DNA from: Gemmatales bacterium
Lineage (GTDB): Bacteria > Planctomycetota > Planctomycetia > Gemmatales > HRBIN36
Direction of reading: 5' to 3'
Assembly: GCA_025060195.1 (NCBI GenBank)
Contig: JANXCQ010000033.1
Location: 1 to 40,571 of the forward strand
DNA: 40,571 nt
The translations under genes and the position numbers were made by a program. This document shows, piece by piece, positions 35,784 through 40,571 of this stretch. Under the pieces are notes generated by a model. The model made no database searches. It saw nothing but the letters and a program-made list of their open reading frames with translations, and was not told where the DNA came from. How positions within the stretch are numbered: position 1 is the first letter of the stretch; every line of letters begins with the position of its first letter.

Positions 35784-36538
35784 TAGTGACGACATCCGCT
35801 AAGTTCTTCCGGCAGAGAATGGCCTGACAGATTAGAATCTGAAATACACCAACGCGATACCGGGCCACTATAAGTGACGCGACCATTATGCAGGGCCAGG
35901 ATGTGCGTAGCCCAATCTTGGAACAAGTCGCGGCGATGACTGGCCAAGAGGACTGTAGTTGACGGAGCCAACATACGCAACCATAGTTGCAATCTTTTCA
36001 GCCCGTCATCGTCCAAGGCGTTAGTCGGGTCATCTAATACTAACAATTGGGGATCGTGAACGAATGCTGTAGCCAAGGCCACCCGTTGACGCAATCCGCG
36101 ACTGAGTTGTCCGATGCGAACGTTTTGATACTCCCTTAGAGTAAACTGTTCGAGCAAGTGAGACACACGGACAGCGGCTTGCGCTGGGCTGACACCATGC
36201 AAGTGAGCAACGTATTGAAGCAGGGACTGAACCGGCCAAAATTCTGGCAGTGCCACGTTTTCGGATAGATAACCGACTGGGGCCAGGGTGTTGATGATGT
36301 TGCCTGGCTTACCGAACCGATAAATCGTCCCTCGAGTAGGCCGCAGCAAGGAAACTACGATTCGCAACAACGTGGATTTTCCAGCACAGTTAGGCCCTGT
36401 TATTAGCCAACGCTCCTGGCGATACACTTGCCAATTGAGGTCTTGTAAAGCGATAATCTCCGCACGGTTCCACCAGGCTTTCCTAAAGGTTTTCCATAGC
36501 CCTTGACACTCGATTATGAGACTACCTGCCTGCGACAT
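35783..36538 (-). CDS. ABC transporter ATPase with altered Walker motifs
   Basis: The 251-residue protein is an ABC ATPase of the ABC-2/CcmA-like type. Walker A is GPNCAGKST (48-56), where the fourth position, usually Gly, is Cys51. A Q-loop equivalent is 'GYLSENVALP'. The signature is 'LSRGLRQR' (145-152), common in this group. Walker B is 'LLVLDD' (165-170): the catalytic Glu is replaced by Asp170. The H-loop 'LLASHRRD' has H201. So it should bind ATP, but hydrolysis may be slow or altered. It starts 14 bases after the vWA gene and is coupled to the permease, so it may be part of the tad-like transcript. Substrate unknown. Confidence 0.88.
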   Translation of the reverse strand: MSQAGSLIIECQGLWKTFRKAWWNRAEIIALQDLNWQVYRQERWLITGPNCAGKSTLLRIVVSLLRPTRGTIYRFGKPGNIINTLAPVGYLSENVALPEFWPVQSLLQYVAHLHGVSPAQAAVRVSHLLEQFTLREYQNVRIGQLSRGLRQRVALATAFVHDPQLLVLDDPTNALDDDGLKRLQLWLRMLAPSTTVLLASHRRDLFQDWATHILALHNGRVTYSGPVSRWCISDSNLSGHSLPEELSGCRH

Positions 36539-36552
36539 GTAGGGTCCAGACT

Positions 36553-39138
36553 TTACTCGATGAGCGAAACCTGACGGCCGTCCTGTAAAATCCTCATGAT
36601 AGCGGTGCGCAATCCCTCGGCGATTTGCTCATCACTTCCGTTGATAATTTTCCAGTTTACAGCATCGATGCGTTGATCAGGAGGCACATTTCCGATGGCC
36701 TCCATTTGGGCTAACGTATTAATGGCAACGGTATATGTGGGGTTGATAGGGCTAAAAACTTGCCCGAACCCAATACAATGGATTAAAAGCGGCTTACGGC
36801 GCGTACTGTAACCTGGTGGATTATCGGTATCTAGTGCGGCAAGTTGTTGACAGATAGAGAAAATCTGGCTCGTTACCGCTGGGTGATTGTCACTGTAGCC
36901 GGCGACGCTGGGAAATTCACTGGCCGCAGGATTAGAACTATTGAAACGAATGCGATAGTACGAGTTATAAGGCCCGCCATTTACAAAAGCAGCCGAGGCA
37001 GTCCAATTTGGTTCTCCGTCAGTCTCGAAGATGACAAGTTTTTGAGCGCCGCGTCGACCTAAGCCTCCGGCATCGCCGAGGGGGGCAGGTGGCGGATTGA
37101 AGGTTTTTAGGCTGGGGTGATTACTAAATTGGTTGTAGGCTAACATGAGACCCATGGCATAACACGTACCGCCCTGAGCGCGGGGAACTTCCAGGTTATT
37201 ATAAGCGTCATATATGTTTATTTCGGTCCCAGGATTTTCGATGGTATATGGGGGAAACCAGAGCATATCTATCATGCGACGGTAATCTCTACCTAAGGGA
37301 GCTCGTACGCGGTTAAAGCGATATCCGTTTTGCCAAGATGTGCTATTAAACATAGGCACACTAAAGAAAATTAAGGCGACATGATCGTTGGGATGATTGC
37401 GCTCTATATCCAGTAAAGCAGCGCGCACTCCTAACTTGCAAGCAAAAAGTGGATACTCATGGGCAGTCCCTGGCCACCACCAATGGGCAGTGTTATGGGT
37501 GCGCAGACCCATGTTGTAATTACCGAGAAAATCTACCATAGTCATCGGGCCGAACCAAAAGCGCAAACGCGGACGCAGGGGGTTGTCGTCGTAACGCATG
37601 TAGGGAAGAGGGTTTCCGGTTAGCTGGGACAAAGGAGTGATACGAACTGTGCCCCAGGCAAAGTCGTCGCCGTAGCCCGTATATGGGCCGATATACTCCC
37701 AAGTAGTTGGTCCCGTTTGCCTGAGTCCGAAAACATAGTCAATGTATTCTTTCCAAAAGCGCTCACTCAGGTCGGGTAAGGGAAAGGTATTCCACCACCT
37801 CGTGTTGAGAGTCGTATCATTGGGATCGGGGATGCGGTCATAGTACCTTATCCGACCTGCACGTAAGCGCGGAGGGAAGGGATTCGGACCGACATTACGA
37901 ATCCAATGGAGGATAGCCCTATAATTGATGCGATAGTTCTCTACTGAGCCGCTACGAGGCAACTTCCAAACCCCATTGGTTTCCCATAACAATCCATTGT
38001 CGCCCACGGGAGTTAAGCCATCACTTCGTAGGAAAAAGCGGCGGCGCCAATCCTTTGAGCCATTATCCATGATGTTGGCCAGATTAGTCGGGCCCCGAGG
38101 GTCAGGGGGCCATATAAAGAAAGTCTTTCCCCAGTAACGGGGACCCAGAGTGTATCCCTGAAACTGGTTACCGTATCCGGTTAGCTCCCACACGTGACGG
38201 GGCAGAGAGTTCGTGATGTTGGTTAAGTTCACAATCTGCGCGAAGGTTTGTGCATAGCTGGAGCCAGTATTGAAATTAGTTTTCCAAGGTTTGTCCCCTG
38301 CGACGAATCCCTCTGCATCGCCGTCGCCTGCGCTGGTAAATGCCGGCTGGGGGCTCTGACCGCTGGCATGTTGATAAAAATCTAATACCAAAGGTGGCCT
38401 GAAGTTGCTGGCCGAGTTTACTTCGGTGAAGTTACACGGCTCATATAGGGTGTCATCAATAATTGTGGAACTGGATCGCCGTAACTTAGCCTCATTACTA
38501 CTGTAATGGCCAAAGCGTGGGAATACAGGTTCCGGGTTATTAGTGCCGGAATCGGGATTGTGCCCCGTAGCTCGACGTATCCCGCTGTAGGGAATACCAA
38601 TCAAACTGCCGAAACGCATCGAGCCAGAAAAATCAACGATCAGGGCAATATCTCGGGGCCGATGCACGGCAGTGGCAGTTGCCTGGGTGTCGAAATGATT
38701 AATCCCAAATATGCGGGCCCAGTGTGTGCTGCCACGGTAACTTACACGAACGCGCACTAAACTCCAATTAGCATCCGCAGGTCGGCTGGTGTAATGAGGA
38801 ATAAACCTTTGTTGATTGGGGTCGTAGACATAAGAACCAATATCAGTACGAATTTGATTCGGTTGGAGGGTTTGACCCAAGATGGTGTTTTGTCCCACGG
38901 CGGAATGCACAGTCGGTACCACAGCACTGTAGTTATTGTTATTCCGAAAATCGCCGTTTAGGACGCGAACCCCGGCGGTAGCTCCGACATCTGCAGCATT
39001 TTGGCATTGCCCCCGCGCAATGGCCACCAGACCTATATCCACGGCAAGCGCTATTACGCTCAATAGCCCCACTATACTGAGAGCAACTAAGGGAATAATG
39101 CCGCCGTGCCTACGGATGGGAGATTGGCTCTTTCGCAT
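36553..39138 (-). CDS. TadG-like protein with von Willebrand factor A domain
   Basis: The 861-residue protein starts with a basic stretch, then a single membrane helix (about 13-40) in the TadG-type context 'GGIIPLVALSIVGLLSVIALAVDIGLVAIARGQCQNAADVGATAG' (quoted in part), and then a long extracytoplasmic region. A vWA domain begins near residue 163: 'IALIVDFSGSM' holds the metal site D169-S171-S173. Between this motif and the later 'GTCYAMGLMLAYN' and 'KLVIFETDGEPN' parts of the same domain lies a Trp/Tyr/Pro-rich insertion of about 450 residues. Such proteins are part of Tad/Flp pilus or surface systems and bind partners through the metal site. ATG 39138 places the helix at the N-terminus; the frame is open to 39201. 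It follows two tadE-like genes. Confidence 0.88.
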   Translation of the reverse strand: MRKSQSPIRRHGGIIPLVALSIVGLLSVIALAVDIGLVAIARGQCQNAADVGATAGVRVLNGDFRNNNNYSAVVPTVHSAVGQNTILGQTLQPNQIRTDIGSYVYDPNQQRFIPHYTSRPADANWSLVRVRVSYRGSTHWARIFGINHFDTQATATAVHRPRDIALIVDFSGSMRFGSLIGIPYSGIRRATGHNPDSGTNNPEPVFPRFGHYSSNEAKLRRSSSTIIDDTLYEPCNFTEVNSASNFRPPLVLDFYQHASGQSPQPAFTSAGDGDAEGFVAGDKPWKTNFNTGSSYAQTFAQIVNLTNITNSLPRHVWELTGYGNQFQGYTLGPRYWGKTFFIWPPDPRGPTNLANIMDNGSKDWRRRFFLRSDGLTPVGDNGLLWETNGVWKLPRSGSVENYRINYRAILHWIRNVGPNPFPPRLRAGRIRYYDRIPDPNDTTLNTRWWNTFPLPDLSERFWKEYIDYVFGLRQTGPTTWEYIGPYTGYGDDFAWGTVRITPLSQLTGNPLPYMRYDDNPLRPRLRFWFGPMTMVDFLGNYNMGLRTHNTAHWWWPGTAHEYPLFACKLGVRAALLDIERNHPNDHVALIFFSVPMFNSTSWQNGYRFNRVRAPLGRDYRRMIDMLWFPPYTIENPGTEINIYDAYNNLEVPRAQGGTCYAMGLMLAYNQFSNHPSLKTFNPPPAPLGDAGGLGRRGAQKLVIFETDGEPNWTASAAFVNGGPYNSYYRIRFNSSNPAASEFPSVAGYSDNHPAVTSQIFSICQQLAALDTDNPPGYSTRRKPLLIHCIGFGQVFSPINPTYTVAINTLAQMEAIGNVPPDQRIDAVNWKIINGSDEQIAEGLRTAIMRILQDGRQVSLIE

Positions 39139-39242
39139 ACCTCTGTCTCCAAGGCTAGTTTCGAAACGTAAGCCAGACGCCGATTGGCGGGCACTCCGCA
39201 TGAATTAGCGTCCTCTGTCCTCAAGTGGTTGCTAAGAAAAGG

Positions 39243-39731
39243 TCAATTCGCTTCGCTGGACATGCAACAACGCGCCCGAATAGTAAGCGTCTGAGGCATG
39301 CCCAGCAAAATGGGTACAGTCGGTTTATAGCGAGCTGTTATGCGCACGCCGATGCTTTCCCCATAGCTTGCGTCGGTCCAGGGAACGAGATTACCATGCC
39401 CATCACGTACTGGATTACCCGCGCTATCTGCTTTGTAAAGAATAATGTCTGCGCTGGGATTGAATTGATGTAAATTGGCTCCTAAAGGTCGAAGATACTG
39501 GTAAATGTGGTTCCGCACCTCCTCCGTGGTTCTATCATGAGTATGAACCACGGCAAAACGTGCACCTTCACGAGCCGCGGCTATCAAGGTGTTTCTCACA
39601 AAAAAAAAGCGACAATACTCCAGAATGCCGAATAAGAAGAGCAAGGCCAGAGCTAATACGATTGCTGCTTCGACAATACTGGCACCGCGACGCCGCTTAT
39701 TAAAAGCATACGGCAGTACGTCGGCAGTCAT
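39243..39731 (-). CDS. tadE: TadE-like pilus assembly protein
   Basis: The 162-residue protein has the TadE signature: a basic stretch 'NKRRRGASIVEAAIVLALALLFLFGILEYCRFF' (quoted in part) with the conserved glutamate in 'SIVEAAIV', one membrane helix, then 'RNTLIAAAREGARFAVV' and a small periplasmic domain. TadE proteins are pseudopilins of the Flp/Tad machinery. A run of nine T in the coding strand (39600-39608 on the plus strand) encodes FFF right after the helix and could be prone to slippage. Only three bases separate it from the tadE gene upstream. Confidence 0.88.
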   Translation of the reverse strand: MTADVLPYAFNKRRRGASIVEAAIVLALALLFLFGILEYCRFFFVRNTLIAAAREGARFAVVHTHDRTTEEVRNHIYQYLRPLGANLHQFNPSADIILYKADSAGNPVRDGHGNLVPWTDASYGESIGVRITARYKPTVPILLGMPQTLTIRARCCMSSEAN

Positions 39732-39734
39732 AGT

Positions 39735-40202
39735 TCATTCCACTGGCGGATTAACATCCACGACGACTGGCAGATCGCGCAATGAGCGCCATACGACCCG
39801 CGACCGTATGCGGGCGCTTGACGGAATAAACAGGGAGGTCAGGGAAAGGTTAACATTTCTATAGGGCAAACTAAGAACAATCTCTAAAGCGTCTAAGTTA
39901 TAAGCTTCTCGGGGATCCCTGCTAGAAGGATTAGTCAGATTTGTAACGGATAATTCGAAGCCGTTCGGGGTCAGCCCAGCGCTTTGCAGGTACTGCGAGA
40001 CAGACTGGCGAATTTCTGCAACGCTTTTACTGCCACCGGCCGCCTGTCGGCCTGCTTCACGAGCTGCATTATTTACGATTTGCTGTACCTCGACATATCG
40101 GGCTATTTCCCAAACCCCTAGCATGAGCACTAAAAGCAGGGGTAGGCTCAAAGCGAATTCAACGGTAGCTATTGCTGAGCGGGAGCGCCGCACAAATCGC
40201 AT
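39735..40202 (-). CDS. tadE: TadE-like pilus assembly protein
   Basis: The 155-residue protein has the same design as the next gene: basic N-terminus 'RFVRRSRSAIATVEFAL', a membrane helix, 'VEVQQIVNNAAREAGRQAA' and a beta-rich tail. It is the first gene downstream of a near-consensus promoter at 40248-40276, with a leader of about 39 bases; no clear ribosome binding site is visible before the ATG. The two tadE-like genes are related but clearly different. It probably acts with the neighbouring TadE and the TadG-like vWA protein in a surface pilus or secretion system. Confidence 0.88.
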   Translation of the reverse strand: MRFVRRSRSAIATVEFALSLPLLLVLMLGVWEIARYVEVQQIVNNAAREAGRQAAGGSKSVAEIRQSVSQYLQSAGLTPNGFELSVTNLTNPSSRDPREAYNLDALEIVLSLPYRNVNLSLTSLFIPSSARIRSRVVWRSLRDLPVVVDVNPPVE

Positions 40203-40247
40203 ATCACAAAGATTCTATATTTACCGCCTGCATGGGAATTCCCGGCA

Positions 40248-40276
40248 ACTATAGCTCACTGTGCAAGCGGTGTCAA
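40248..40276 (-). promoter_or_regulatory. Near-consensus sigma-70 promoter of the tadE-tadE-vWA operon
   Basis: On the minus strand TTGACA (40271-40276, perfect) and TATAGT (40248-40253, one mismatch) are 17 bases apart, the ideal distance. The transcript would start near 40241 and enter tadE at 40202. This is the best-looking promoter of the window. Confidence 0.8.
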
Positions 40277-40283
40277 ACATTTA

Positions 40284-40308
40284 TTAGCCTGATTATGATG
40301 CAGGCTAA
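40284..40308 (-). terminator. Hairpin after the right-edge membrane protein gene
   Basis: TTAGCCTG (40284-40291) and CAGGCTAA (40301-40308) form a perfect eight-base-pair stem with a nine-base loop, directly after the stop of the right-edge gene. On the minus strand it is followed by TAAATGTTTG, a poor T tract, and then by the tad promoter. It may be a terminator that insulates the promoter, or an operator. Confidence 0.5.
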
Positions 40309-40311
40309 AGT

Positions 40312-40571
40312 TTACTTCTCGAGTAAGATCCGGGGAGGTAGTAAACTTCCGCGGCGCTGAAGCCAGAAATCTAGAGCTATCAGCAATAGCAATGCTGCTA
40401 CTAGCAATAGGCTTATGTTCAAGCCCCAGGATACGGCTAAGTACTCAGTAGGCGACTGGGCGGCATGGTTTACTAATTTATCGAGCCAAGTTAGTTGGTC
40501 TTGTTGTAGAGCGGTGCTCAATTTCTTCAGGGCATCGCTGCTCGGCCTTCTGATTGCGGCTATTGCATAGG
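40312..40571 (-). CDS. C-terminal part of a membrane protein, runs off the right edge
   Basis: The frame is open from the right edge to a TAA at 40312-40314. The visible 85 residues contain an amphipathic polar stretch 'LKKLSTALQQDQLTWLDKLVN', then one strong membrane helix 'ISLLLVAALLLLIALDFWL' and a basic tail 'QRRGSLLPP'. I do not recognise the family. A TTG at 40521 could be a start and would give a small 69-residue membrane protein, but the frame continues beyond the window, so a longer gene is more likely. Its position just upstream of the tad promoter does not show whether it belongs to that system. Confidence 0.55.
   Translation of the reverse strand, partial: YAIAAIRRPSSDALKKLSTALQQDQLTWLDKLVNHAAQSPTEYLAVSWGLNISLLLVAALLLLIALDFWLQRRGSLLPPRILLEK

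Overview
The window reads as chromosomal DNA of a Gram-negative-type bacterium, most probably a planctomycete. The reasons are a giant multi-module repeat protein that ends in RTX-like repeats, lipid A and heptose-core genes, TadE/TadG-like proteins with a large von Willebrand factor A protein, a bacterial deoxyhypusine-synthase-like protein and a Uma2 nuclease. This placement rests on protein recognition by eye, not on a search. No tRNA, rRNA, CRISPR array, insertion sequence or prophage was recognised.

Layout. 1-9001 (+) is the 3' part of one giant surface or secreted protein gene, open at the left edge. 9201-17148 (+) is a compact lipopolysaccharide block: lpxK, a DHS-like gene, hldE, waaF, a WaaP/InaA-type kinase, and a gene that fuses a WaaP-type kinase to a family-4 glycosyltransferase. 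17187-20135 (-) holds a BshC-like conserved protein coupled to a family-2 glycosyltransferase, plus a diacylglycerol/undecaprenol kinase. 20213-23854 (-) is a histidine kinase, its sigma-54 response regulator and a Uma2 protein. 23855-24640 is a gap without a recognised gene. 24641-25789 (-) is aroC. 25902-26257 (+) is a decayed YbjQ/UPF0145 gene. 26398-28136 (+) is a threonine aldolase overlapping endonuclease V.

28133-34687 (-) is a full SUF iron-sulfur assembly block: an Rrf2 regulator with three cysteines, then sufB, sufC, sufD, sufS, sufU, and a separately spaced sufT. A near-consensus promoter lies just before the regulator, and palindromes lie before sufT. 34806-40202 (-) is tadE, tadE, a TadG-like vWA protein, an ABC ATPase and its permease, apparently one transcript from a strong promoter at 40248-40276. 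A partial membrane protein runs off the right edge.

How they work together. The LPS block covers the last kinase step of lipid A (LpxK), heptose activation (HldE), heptose transfer (WaaF), core phosphorylation (the WaaP-like domains) and further sugar transfer. In the SUF block SufS strips sulfur from cysteine, SufU accepts it, SufBCD builds the cluster, SufT probably helps maturation, and the Rrf2 protein probably senses cluster status. The most unusual items are the kinase-glycosyltransferase fusion, the DHS-like gene inside the LPS operon, the YbjQ pseudogene and the palindromes between sufU and sufT. I did not find a clearly new defence or mobile system.
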